Source: Hyphomicrobium_A sp963722495
GTDB taxonomy: Bacteria > Pseudomonadota > Alphaproteobacteria > Rhizobiales > Hyphomicrobiaceae
NCBI GenBank assembly: GCA_963722495.1
Contig: CAVRND010000013.1
Coordinates: forward strand, 1-64,000
Reading direction: 5' to 3'
DNA: 64,000 bases
Shown: piece by piece, positions 17,988-26,680 of the stretch
Layout of the letters: each line of letters starts with the position of its first letter
Numbering within the stretch: the stretch's first letter is position 1
Notes under the pieces: generated by a model
What the model was told of the DNA's origin: nothing
The model's input: the letters and a program-made list of their open reading frames with translations, nothing else
The model's database searches: none
Made by a program: the position numbers and the translations under genes

Positions 17988-20408
17988 TCAGGAAGCGCGG
18001 CGGGAACTACGCAGCGGCTTGCGCTTGCGACCGGCCAAAAACTCGGGGATGGCTGAGGCGGACATCGGCCGCCCGATGTAAAAGCCCTGGGCCTCGCTAC
18101 AGCCCTCCTCACGCACACGCTCGAGCTGCTCCTTCGTTTCGACGCCTTCCGCAACGGTCGTGATGTCGAGGCTGCGGGCGAGCGCCACCACCGAGCGCAC
18201 GACGGCGAGCGAACTGTTCGGATCGTCCCGCAGCTCGCGGATGAAGTGCTTGTCGATCTTGATCTTGTCGAAGCGCATGCGCGTCAGGTAACTGAGCGAT
18301 GAGAAGCCGGTGCCGAAATCGTCGAGCGCCAAGCCGACGCCAATGTCCTGCAGCTTGGTCAGCACCTCGGTGACGTCCTTGCCTTCCTGCATCAGCACGG
18401 ATTCGGTGATCTCGATCTCGAGCCGGCTGGGCGCCAGAGCGGAGCCGCCGAGCGCGGCGATTACGGATTGGCGCACCTGTCCGGAGCGGAACTGCGCCAC
18501 CGAAAGATTGACCGCGACCCGCAAACCCTTCGGCCACGTTGACGCCTCCTCGCATGCCTCGCGTAGCGCCCATTCGCCGAGTGGCACGATGAAGCCGGTG
18601 TCCTCGGCGAGCGGCACGAACTCCGACGGCAGGATCATGCCGCGCTCTGGATGGTTCCAGCGCAAGAGGGCCTCGAAGCCGCCGATCTCGCCGAATTCCA
18701 GGTTCAACTGAGGCTGGTAATAGAGCTCGAACTGGTTTTCGCGCAGCGCCACCCGCATGTCGTGCTCGAGCTTATGGCGGGCGCGCATGCGCTCGTCCAT
18801 ACCGCGCTCGAAGAAGCGTGAGTTGCCGAAACCGTCGACCTTGGCGCGGCCCAGCGCGAGGTCGGCGTTCTTCAACAACTCGTCCGTATCCTTTCCGTCC
18901 GCCGGACCGATGGCGACGCCGACGCTGACGCCGATGGTCACCGAGTGATCGTCGATGTCGAACGAGGTGCCGAGCACCGCACGAACGCGCTTGACGAGAG
19001 CGTCGGCCGCCGCGGCCGGTTCGTCGGCAACCTGCAGCACGACGAATTCGTCGCCGCCGATGCGGGCCACCATGTCGGCTCCATCGAGACGCCGGCGCAA
19101 GCGCTGCGCAATACCCTGCAGCAGCGTGTCGCCGATCGACGGCCCAAGCGTATCGTTGACCTCCTTGAAGCGGTCGACCTCGAGCAGCAGCACGACGAGG
19201 AATCGCCCCTCCATCGCATCGCCCTCCAGCACCTGTTGCATGCGCTCGCGCAACTGCACGCGGTTCGGCAGGTCGGTCAGCGCGTCGTGCCGCGCCATGT
19301 GGGACAGCTTCGCCTCGATGCGCCGTAGCCGCGTGACGTCGTCGTGGGTGGCCACCCATCCGCCGCCCTCCATAGGCTCGTGCGTGATGGCGATGACGCG
19401 GCCGTCGCTCAGCTCGTGCAGCTTGGTGTTGCTCACCGCCTCACGCGCCGAGGCGAGACGCTCATCGAGATAGGCCTCGGCGTCGTTGCCGACGTAGAGC
19501 CCCTTCGCGATACGGCTCTCGATGATGGTGCGGAACGGCGTGCCGCGTTTCGAAAGCTCCTGCGACAGGCCGTACATTTCGATGTAGCGGGCATTGCAGA
19601 CCACCAACTTCTGATCCTGATCGAACATGCACAAACCCTGGGACATCTTGGCCAGCGCGGCATTGAACAATCGGTTCTGCTCGCTCAGCTCCGCGTCGCG
19701 CGCATCGAGCGACGCCAACGCGCCCTCGGCCCGCTCGCGAGCCCGCACCGATAGTTCGAGATTTTGGCGCGCCGCCTCCAAGGCTTCGCCGTAATCGGCG
19801 GCATGCGCCGCGCGCCCGAGCAAGCGGCGCGCATTGAAGGCTCCGCTCGCCAAGACGGCAACGACGCCGGTCAGCGCAATGAGACGCACGACCTCGGTGA
19901 TGGGAAAGATGTGGAACGATGTGAGATAGGTTCGATAGTCGAAGGTAGACGTCTGGGCGCCGTCCGCAATCGCCGCCGCGCAGATCATCAGCAACCACCC
20001 GGCCAGGGCAGCGAGCCCGGTTATCACGATGGGGCGGGGGTGAAAGCGCAGCGCGCGCACGCCGACGATCAGCAGCAGGATGGCGAAGGCCGGCGGCCTG
20101 ATGACAGCACTGGCAGGGACATGGGAGCCGAACTGGTAGCTCCAGATCAGCGAGATCACGATGGCGACGTCGAGGACGCTCAAGGCATCGAGCCATGCCT
20201 CCGGTAGCCTCTCGTCGGTTGTCAGACGCCAGCGAACGCCAGAACTCACGATGAGCGCGATGAGGGCCAGTGGCCCCCAGCCCTGCAGGTGGGGTATTCC
20301 GGGCAAGCCGACCGCATGCAGCGTCAGCATGAGCGCCGCGATGCCGGCCTGGGCGACGGCGATCGCTCGCTCGCCTTTGACGTCGTGCTCGCGAATGGTC
20401 TGCACCAA
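17988..20408 (-). CDS. Membrane PAS-GGDEF-EAL cyclic-di-GMP protein
   Basis: An 806-residue protein. About six N-terminal hydrophobic segments (residues 15-200), a short coiled coil (EAARQNLELSVRARERAEGA), a PAS domain (LFNAALAKMSQGLCMFDQDQ), GGDEF (DALTDLPNR, ARIGGDEFVVL) and EAL follow. EAL is complete: FEALLRW, DDFGTGFSS, KIKIDKHFI and TVAEGVET, so it should hydrolyse c-di-GMP. The GGDEF A-site is intact, but the I-site position reads DGAD instead of RxxD, so product inhibition is probably lost. The only start in frame is a TTG at 20408. A frame starting at ATG 20512 (MARGATVASRAEAHDADEIV) could be the true N-terminus if a base is miscalled near 20410. Confidence 0.9.
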   Translation of the reverse strand: MVQTIREHDVKGERAIAVAQAGIAALMLTLHAVGLPGIPHLQGWGPLALIALIVSSGVRWRLTTDERLPEAWLDALSVLDVAIVISLIWSYQFGSHVPASAVIRPPAFAILLLIVGVRALRFHPRPIVITGLAALAGWLLMICAAAIADGAQTSTFDYRTYLTSFHIFPITEVVRLIALTGVVAVLASGAFNARRLLGRAAHAADYGEALEAARQNLELSVRARERAEGALASLDARDAELSEQNRLFNAALAKMSQGLCMFDQDQKLVVCNARYIEMYGLSQELSKRGTPFRTIIESRIAKGLYVGNDAEAYLDERLASAREAVSNTKLHELSDGRVIAITHEPMEGGGWVATHDDVTRLRRIEAKLSHMARHDALTDLPNRVQLRERMQQVLEGDAMEGRFLVVLLLEVDRFKEVNDTLGPSIGDTLLQGIAQRLRRRLDGADMVARIGGDEFVVLQVADEPAAAADALVKRVRAVLGTSFDIDDHSVTIGVSVGVAIGPADGKDTDELLKNADLALGRAKVDGFGNSRFFERGMDERMRARHKLEHDMRVALRENQFELYYQPQLNLEFGEIGGFEALLRWNHPERGMILPSEFVPLAEDTGFIVPLGEWALREACEEASTWPKGLRVAVNLSVAQFRSGQVRQSVIAALGGSALAPSRLEIEITESVLMQEGKDVTEVLTKLQDIGVGLALDDFGTGFSSLSYLTRMRFDKIKIDKHFIRELRDDPNSSLAVVRSVVALARSLDITTVAEGVETKEQLERVREEGCSEAQGFYIGRPMSASAIPEFLAGRKRKPLRSSRRAS

Positions 20409-20706
20409 GCGACGCGACGGCGTGCTGCGGCCCCGGTGACTGTCGGGACCGCCACGATTTCATCGGCGTCGTGGGCTTCGGCGCGGCTGGCAACGGTCGC
20501 TCCTCGGGCCATCAGCCCGTCGCAGGATGTGCGTATTGCCGGGCCGTCCGGGATGCACCCCGCGCGGTCCGGCTACCCTCGCACTTCCTGCGACCTTCTC
20601 ACGCTCCCAGTTACTTACCCCTTTTTGCAAAGGGTTCTTTAGGGGTCCTCTATGTTCCGAACGGTTGCTTCGGTTAACGCCGCGTGACGTTCACGGGCCG
20701 GTTGTC
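20409..20706. other. Gap between yceI-like and GGDEF-EAL genes
   Basis: About 300 bp, less GC-rich toward 20600-20660 (CCCCTTTTTGCAAAGGG). It may contain the true N-terminus and promoter of the minus-strand GGDEF-EAL gene at 20409-20512. No other gene or clear hairpin with a T-run was found. Confidence 0.5.
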
Positions 20707-21279
20707 CTATTGCCGGACGCCTTCGATATCGAGCGTCAGCTCCACCGCCTGCGATGCCGGCCCAAGGTTGTAGCTGATGCCGAAATCCTTCAACGGCAGC
20801 GTCGTCGTTCCGGTGAATCCCTCGCGATACCCACCCCACGGATCGGTGCCGCCGCCGACGCGCTTGGCATCGATGGTGATCGCCTTGGTGACGCCGTGCA
20901 GGGTCAGATTGCCGGTGATGGTAGCCTTCTCGCCGTCGAGCTTCACGGCCGTGCTCTCGAAGGTCGCGGTGGGAAACTGGGCCGTATCGAGGAAGTCCTT
21001 GCCGCGCAGATGATTGTCGCGCTCGGCGTGATTGGAGTTGATGCTGCCGGTGTCGATCTCGACCTTCACTTTCGACGCTTCTGGCTTGGCTTCGTCGAAC
21101 GAGAACGTGCCCTTGAAGGTATCGAAGCGGCCGTTGAGCCAGCTATATCCGAGATGCTTGATCTTCCAGTTGATGAAAGCGTGCGCCTTCTCGGTGTCGA
21201 TCACGTAGTCGGCAGCGTTGGCGGGGCCCGCCGAAAGCAGTGCGGCGATGAGGGCGAGGGAGGCGGGGGTGAGCTTCAT
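20707..21279 (-). CDS. YceI-family periplasmic lipid-binding protein
   Basis: A 190-residue protein with signal peptide MKLTPASLALIAALLSAGPA (cleavage after ANA), then the YceI lipocalin-like barrel: YVIDTEKAHAFINWKIKHLG, GRFDTFKGTFSFDEAKPEAS, TITGNLTLHGVTKAITIDAK and GFTGTTTLPLKDFGIS. Family members bind polyisoprenoids or amphiphiles. ATG 21279 has AGGAG 8 bp upstream. It follows the cytochrome b561 gene by 22 bp on the same strand; this pairing is common and suggests transfer of reducing equivalents to or from a lipid-soluble quinone. Confidence 0.92.
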   Translation of the reverse strand: MKLTPASLALIAALLSAGPANAADYVIDTEKAHAFINWKIKHLGYSWLNGRFDTFKGTFSFDEAKPEASKVKVEIDTGSINSNHAERDNHLRGKDFLDTAQFPTATFESTAVKLDGEKATITGNLTLHGVTKAITIDAKRVGGGTDPWGGYREGFTGTTTLPLKDFGISYNLGPASQAVELTLDIEGVRQ

Positions 21280-21301
21280 TCGGCAAACTCCTGGCATTTG
21301 G

Positions 21302-21855
21302 CTATTGATCGTTGGAAGGGCCCGACCACATGCGCGCGAGAACACGACTGCGATCGAGAAAGTGATGCTTGAGTGCCGCCGCGGCGTGCAGCAGCACGAG
21401 GATCATGGTGGCATCGGCAAGCAGCTCGTGAATTTCTTCGGCCGTCTTCTCCATGCCTTTGTCGGTGATCAGCGCGGGAACGCTAAACCAATTGAAAACC
21501 TCGATCGGCCGACCATCCGCCGTCGACATGAGGTAGCCGCTGATCATCAGGGCAAACAGCAGGGGGTAGAATCCCCAGTGCACGATCGTCGCCGTGAAGT
21601 GCTCGAAGGCCGACAGCTCATGATCGTCCGGTTTGCCGTTGAAGAGACGCCAAACAAAGCGAACGACGAGCAGGACAAGGAGCAGCATGCCAACGCTGCG
21701 ATGCAGATCGGGCGCCGAGCGGTAGTAGGGGCTGTAGTAGTTGAGGTCGACCATCCACAGCCCAGCACGTACATGCCGACGATCGCCACGGCCATCAGCC
21801 AATGGACGATGCGCGTCGGCAGCCCGTAGCCGGCCGCGGTGTCGCGAATAGTCAT
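21302..21855 (-). CDS. cybB: Cytochrome b561 (CybB family), frameshift near 21762
   Basis: The start MTIRDTAAGYGLPTRIVHWL and first helix are in one frame; the rest is in another: VDLNYYSPYYRSAPDLHRSV, LLVLLVVRFVWRLFN, FTATIVHWGFYPLLFALMIS and EEIHELLADATMILVLLHAA. The two join if one base is added at the CCC run 21761-21763. Four helices with His residues (IVHW, LHRSVG, TIVHW, LLHAAAALKHH) fit two b hemes. The enzyme passes electrons from ubiquinol across the inner membrane. Operonic with the YceI gene. The frameshift is likely a homopolymer miscall. Confidence 0.85.
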
Positions 21856-22075
21856 GCGCGGTGAACCCCCTCGTCCTCCCGTTGCCCCCGCTTGATGTAG
21901 TCAGCCTCAATCCGAGGTCAACCCGCTGCCGCCGTAAATCATTCTCCGTCGGCGGCGGGGCACGCAAAAAGCGAAACCTGCGGCTGCCGCCTGTTCCCAC
22001 GGGAACAGACAGGATGCGCAATATCATGACGCATGGCCGGGATGACTTTTCCCGTCGCCCCAAAGGTGGCTCGCC

Positions 22076-23023
22076 ATGCGCATGCCAAAAACGCTTCTAT
22101 TCGCTCTGGCCCTTTCGTTCGGTGGCGGCGCCTCTGCTGCTCCAAATGATCCGATCGGTTCCGCCGTCACCGTCGTCAACTATGTCACGGCTACCCTGGA
22201 TACCGGTGGCGATGAGCGACGCCTTTCGAGCGGCGATGATGTGCGTCAGCAGGAGCTGATCGAGACCGACGCGGATAGCCGCAGCGAGATTGAGCTCAAC
22301 GACCGCACGAAATTGGCCCTCGGGCCGGGATCGCGGCTGCTGCTCGACAAGTTCGTCTACGATCCCGACATCAGCGGCGGCGCCATCGTGATGAACCTCG
22401 TCAAGGGCACGTTCCGCTTCATCACCGGCATCGCCGTCAAGCCCGCCTACGTCATTCGCACGCCCGCCGCCTCGATCACCGTGCGTGGCACGATCTTCGA
22501 CGTCTTCGTGCAGAATGCCAACGAGACGTGGCTGCTGCTCATCGAGGGCGGGGTGGAGGTGTGCACCGAAAGCGGCAACTGCCTCGTTCACGACGAGCCC
22601 GGCAAGCTGATCCGCATCACGGCTGACAACATCGATAAACCCGTGCGGTGGAACAATCTCAAGGGCAAGCAGGACATCTCATTCGATAGCGCGTTCCCGT
22701 TCGTCGTGACGCCCCCGTACATCGATCCCAAGCCGATCTTCACGCGCGACGATATCGTGCTCGGTGACGATGAGGACAATTCCGAGCCGCAGCGGCCGAA
22801 GAAGACCTATCCGAAGAAGTCCGACAACGACGACGACTACACGCCACCCAAGAAGGTGAAGAAGCGCGAGTACCGGGAGTATCGCGAGTACCCGCGCGAG
22901 GTTCGCCACTATCCCGAGCGCCGGGGGCGCGGCCGCGAGATCCTCAAGAAGGGCGTCGCGGTGGGCATCGGCGTCGGAATTGGCATCGGCATCGGCAAAC
23001 TGATGCACAAAGGAAAATACTAG
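22076..23023 (+). CDS. FecR-domain periplasmic protein
   Basis: A 315-residue protein: signal peptide (KTLLFALALSFGGGASA), then a FecR domain (about residues 25-185) with SRSEIELNDRTKLALGPGSR, GAIVMNLVKGTFRFITG and TPAASITVRGTIFDVFV. The C-terminal third is low complexity: acidic (GDDEDNSEP), basic with REYREYREYPREVRHYPERR, and a Gly/Ile repeat VGIGVGIGIGIG before the end. Here FecR is not next to a sigma factor or receptor; it converges on a CHASE2 adenylate cyclase with a 4-bp overlap, a pairing seen in other alphaproteobacteria. It may present an envelope signal to that cyclase; this is inference. Confidence 0.88.
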   Translation: MRMPKTLLFALALSFGGGASAAPNDPIGSAVTVVNYVTATLDTGGDERRLSSGDDVRQQELIETDADSRSEIELNDRTKLALGPGSRLLLDKFVYDPDISGGAIVMNLVKGTFRFITGIAVKPAYVIRTPAASITVRGTIFDVFVQNANETWLLLIEGGVEVCTESGNCLVHDEPGKLIRITADNIDKPVRWNNLKGKQDISFDSAFPFVVTPPYIDPKPIFTRDDIVLGDDEDNSEPQRPKKTYPKKSDNDDDYTPPKKVKKREYREYREYPREVRHYPERRGRGREILKKGVAVGIGVGIGIGIGKLMHKGKY

Positions 23024-25158
23024 GCGCTGAGCGTGGCGGGCGGCTGCTTTTCGATCAGCCGCTCGTAGCTGGCGTAGAGCTGCGCCAACTGCGCGCCGCC
23101 GAGCGCACGACATTCCTCAAGCGCTGACCGTCCGGCGGTCGCATCGGCAGTCGCGATAGCGGCTAGAAGCCGGCCATGGGCGCCGCTCAGTTTTGCAAAC
23201 GTCTCCGATCTCTCCACGGCCTCGTCTCCGATGAGCGCGAAAATGCGCTCGGGCCGCTCCTTGCCGCGCACCTTTACCGATGCGATCTCCAGGAAGGCGA
23301 GAGAGGCGGCGTCGATGGCCGTCTTCTCGCCGGCGATGATCGGCACGCCGTAAGCCTTGGTCGTGCCTTCCAGACGCGAGGCGATGTTCACCACATCGCC
23401 GAGGATCGAATAGTCGAAGCGTTGCGGTGAGCCGACGTTGCCTACGCAGCAGTCGCCCGTGTTGAGTCCGATGCCGAGTTGTACGTGCGCAACGGCCTCG
23501 CCACGGGCCGCGGCCTCGGCTGCCCACAATTCATTGAGCCGTCCGACTTGCTCCTGCATGCGCAGCGCAGCGCGGCAGGCGCTCGTCGCGTGTGCATCCT
23601 CGAGCAGGGGCGCGTTCCAGAACGCCATCACGGCATCGCCCATGAACTTGTCGATGGTGCCGCGCTCTTCGAGGATGATGTCGGACAGCGGCGTAAACAG
23701 CCGGTTGAGGAAGGCGATCAGCTCCTCCGCCGTCAGACCCTCGGCGATGTTGGTGAAGCCGCGCACGTCGGCGAATAGCACCGTCACCTCGCGGGTTTCC
23801 CCGCCGAGCTTCAGCTTGTCGTGGTTGCGCGCCAGCTCCTCGACGAGAGGCGCGGCGACGTAATGGCCGAAGGCGGAGCGCACGCGGCTGCGCTCGCGCT
23901 CGGTGGCGATGTATCCTGTGAGCGAGGTCGCCAGATAGACGAGCAGCACGGCGATCGAGGCGTACACCGGGTCGAGCAAATAGCCGGCGTTGGTGTACGC
24001 GAGCCAGGACGCCGCGAAGACAACGACGATGGCGGCGGCGCCGATGGCCGCGGTACCGACGGCTCCCAGGCGGCCGATCAGCCAAGCCAGCGCAGCACCG
24101 GCGGCAACGAGGTAGACGAGTTCGAGCCCGGTGGCGAAAGGCGGGCGGCTCAAGTGGTCGCCGCTCAACATTTGCTCCAGCGCCTGTGCGTGCACCTCAA
24201 CGCCGGGCACGGCGGAATCGAGCGGCGTTGCACGCAGGTCGAGAAGGCCGACCGCGCTGGTGCCGACGATGATATCGCGGCCGGCAACCTCCTTCGCATC
24301 CATAGTCCCATCGAGAACGCGATGGGCGGAGATGTAGCGGCGCGCATCTGGACGCGTGAAGCGTAGCCACAGCTCGCCGTCTCCGTCGGTGGGCAGCACC
24401 GTCTGGCCGACGCGCACGTGCTCGATGCCGGTGCGCTGGCCGAACGCCGTGACGCTGCTGCCGCCCGACGAGCGGACGAAAATCGTCGTCTCGTTATTGG
24501 CGATGCGCAGCGTCTCGAGCGGTAGCGAAGGATAGAGCGTCCCGGCGACCGACAGCAGCAGCGGCACGCGGCGCACGACCTGATCGCGCTCGGGCAGCCA
24601 ATTGACGGCGCCAAGGCCGCGCGCGGGCTTGGTGAGCACCGGCAGGCTTTCGACCGTGCCGCTGAAGTTCGGCACGAACTGCAGCGGGTCATCACCGGCG
24701 ATGACGAAGCTGGCGTGCGGCTTGGGTGGCGGCGTGTCGCCCGCCGTCTCGCCCGCGAGGCCAACGACGACGGGCGCGGCGGCAATAGCGGCAGCGAGGC
24801 GCTCGTCGTTCGAAGGCAGCTGCGAGGCCTGCCCGACCAGCGGCGCCAGTCCCGGCTGATCGGCGAATAGTTTGGCGAACTCCCCCGGCGACAGACGATC
24901 CGGTTCGGCTAAGATGAGGTCGAGCGTGACCGTGCGCGCCCCGTCCGCCTTCAGCCGGTCGATGATCTCGGCGAGGCGCGTGCGCGGCCAGGGCCACTGT
25001 CCGATGCGGGCGAGCGAGGCGTCGTCGATGTCGACGATGCGGACCGGCAGCGCCGGGTCAACCTCGCGCGGTTTCAGGTTGAGATAGGCGTCGAACACGG
25101 CTAGCCGCAGCCGCGCCACCGGCTCGGGGTCGGCAATGCGCAATGCCACCGCCAGCAA
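23020..25158 (-). CDS. CHASE2-domain class III adenylate cyclase
   Basis: A 712-residue membrane protein. An extracytoplasmic CHASE2 sensor (about residues 18-330: RIVDIDDASLARIGQWPWPR, VTLDLILAEPD, LGAVNWLPERDQVVRRVPLL) is followed by three hydrophobic helices (about 345-410) and a class III cyclase domain: REVTVLFADVRGFTNIAEGL (metal Asp), GTIDKFMGDAVMAFW (metal Asp), FDYSILGDVVNIASRLEG (Asp for adenine, Arg/Asn transition state). It makes cAMP from ATP. The only in-frame start given is TTG 25158; upstream codons encode a further hydrophobic run (VHILLAAALLLL) preceded by an in-frame TGA, so the true start is unclear. The 3' end overlaps the FecR-domain gene. Confidence 0.92.
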   Translation of the reverse strand: MLAVALRIADPEPVARLRLAVFDAYLNLKPREVDPALPVRIVDIDDASLARIGQWPWPRTRLAEIIDRLKADGARTVTLDLILAEPDRLSPGEFAKLFADQPGLAPLVGQASQLPSNDERLAAAIAAAPVVVGLAGETAGDTPPPKPHASFVIAGDDPLQFVPNFSGTVESLPVLTKPARGLGAVNWLPERDQVVRRVPLLLSVAGTLYPSLPLETLRIANNETTIFVRSSGGSSVTAFGQRTGIEHVRVGQTVLPTDGDGELWLRFTRPDARRYISAHRVLDGTMDAKEVAGRDIIVGTSAVGLLDLRATPLDSAVPGVEVHAQALEQMLSGDHLSRPPFATGLELVYLVAAGAALAWLIGRLGAVGTAAIGAAAIVVVFAASWLAYTNAGYLLDPVYASIAVLLVYLATSLTGYIATERERSRVRSAFGHYVAAPLVEELARNHDKLKLGGETREVTVLFADVRGFTNIAEGLTAEELIAFLNRLFTPLSDIILEERGTIDKFMGDAVMAFWNAPLLEDAHATSACRAALRMQEQVGRLNELWAAEAAARGEAVAHVQLGIGLNTGDCCVGNVGSPQRFDYSILGDVVNIASRLEGTTKAYGVPIIAGEKTAIDAASLAFLEIASVKVRGKERPERIFALIGDEAVERSETFAKLSGAHGRLLAAIATADATAGRSALEECRALGGAQLAQLYASYERLIEKQPPATLSA

Positions 25159-25289
25159 AAGCAGCGCCGCCGCAAGCAGGATATGGACGGGAAGCGAGCG
25201 CAGAGCCGTTCACCTCATGGGGCGCGGCACCCTTTGTGCCGCACGCAGATCATATCCTTGGAGCGTTACCGAGAGCCACCTGTCTTGTT

Positions 25290-26058
25290 TCAGTTGGTGA
25301 CTTTGCCGACCCAATCGGCGCAGCGCGCGGCGAGCTTAGCGGCGCCCTCCTCCATGATCAGGAAGTGGCCGCGGCCGGCGTCCTCCTCGAACGTGGCGTT
25401 GGCGTAAAGCGCAGCGACTTTGCGCCCCGTCACCGGCGAGATCACCTTGTCGTCCGACCCGGAGACGACCCGCACCGGGCACGTTACCTTCGCCGCGTCG
25501 ACTGCGGTCGCGCGTTGCTGGTCGAACATCCAGAAAAACAACTCGAACAGCGCGAGACCGGACTCGGCGCTGAACATATCGAAGATGCGGCGCTGCGCTT
25601 GCGGGTCGAGGCTGGCAAGCGAGTCGCCCTTGGCCACCTCGAACGAGGGATTGAGCGCCTTGTTCCAGAAGGGCGAGGCTTGCATAAGCCCCTTGGCCAA
25701 CGTCATCTCGGCTGGCGTCGACGGCAGCACGCCCCACGGCGATGCGGGCGCGAGCAAGACGAGCGCGCGCGCCAGACCTTGGGCCGCGAGCTGCTGCGCG
25801 ATGAGCGCCGCCCATGGAGTGGCCGACAATGACGGGCGGCTCGGGAAAGCGCGCCAGGAACTCAGCCATGTTGCGCGTGTAGTCGGTGATGCTCTGCTTG
25901 GCGAGCTGCGGGTCCGGAGTGCGCGTCGGGCCCGGGACGTGGAACGGCAGGTCGGGCGCCTGGCAGCTCCAGCCGCGCTGCGCGAACTCCGGCATGATGT
26001 CGGCGAAACACCAGCCGCCGCAAAAGGCGCCGTGAATGAAGACGACGTTCTTGGTCAT
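25290..26058 (-). CDS. Alpha/beta hydrolase, frameshift near 25810
   Basis: The N-terminal half has the oxyanion strand VVFIHGAFCGGWCFADIMPE and nucleophile elbow VIVGHSMGG. The other frame continues LIAQQLAAQGLARALVLLAP, a lid region, and the C-terminal catalytic elements CPVRVVSGSDDKVISP (acid Asp) and GRGHFLIMEEG (His). Deleting one G near 25812 gives GHSMGGLIAQQ, the usual family text, and about 255 residues. ATG 26058 follows a strong GGAGGGGAG. A general esterase/hydrolase fold; substrate unknown. Confidence 0.82.
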
Positions 26059-26680
26059 TGCTCCCCTCCGCTGAAGGCGCGCAGCATGCCAGCAGTCGGT
26101 TAGGATTTCACCCGGCGGATCGGCTCCAGCCAAAGCGCCGCGTTCTCGCGGCGCTGAGCCCGATGCATGGATGACACTGAGGGGCTGCGGGGCGGAGAAC
26201 GCCGCGAAGCTAGTTTGTATTTTTGAGCGACGTTAGCCGCCCCGCGCAGGATTATGGGCATACCCGCAGCATTTCAGCGTATCCCGCTCCCGGACTTTCA
26301 CCGGGTGGGTGCGGCGAGCCTCAGGTCGTGGGGGAGCCGCGCAAGCAAAGGAGTCGTGACGCGCGTACGTCACGTGTACCCGACCTGCAGCCCGCCCTCG
26401 ATACAGGAACGCCTCGAGATCGACCCCTCGTCCAAGCGGAGCTTGGCTTCGCCAAGACGGGGCGGAATGAGGCCAACGATAGTTGTGGTGCGAGCGACGG
26501 GGACTGGTTTGCGTGCTGTCCAGCCGCCGAAGGTCCGCGCGCATCGCTGATCAGTTTCCGGTTTACACAGATCAATGCCCCCCACTCGTGGAAAGGGTTT
26601 AGGCTAGCGACCGGAAATGAACGCTGCGCAGCCAACACACTCCGCCACTTAAAGGAAGGGCAGAGCCGTTCTGTAACGTC
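26059..26680. other. Gene-free stretch upstream of the SulP gene
   Basis: About 620 bp without a convincing gene. Open frames on both strands (for example plus 26223-26753 and minus 26321-26809) run through each other and past the SulP start, lack domains and have no ribosome site, so I treat them as chance. The stretch is less GC-biased than its neighbours. It may hold the SulP promoter or a gene remnant; nothing specific is recognised. Confidence 0.55.
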
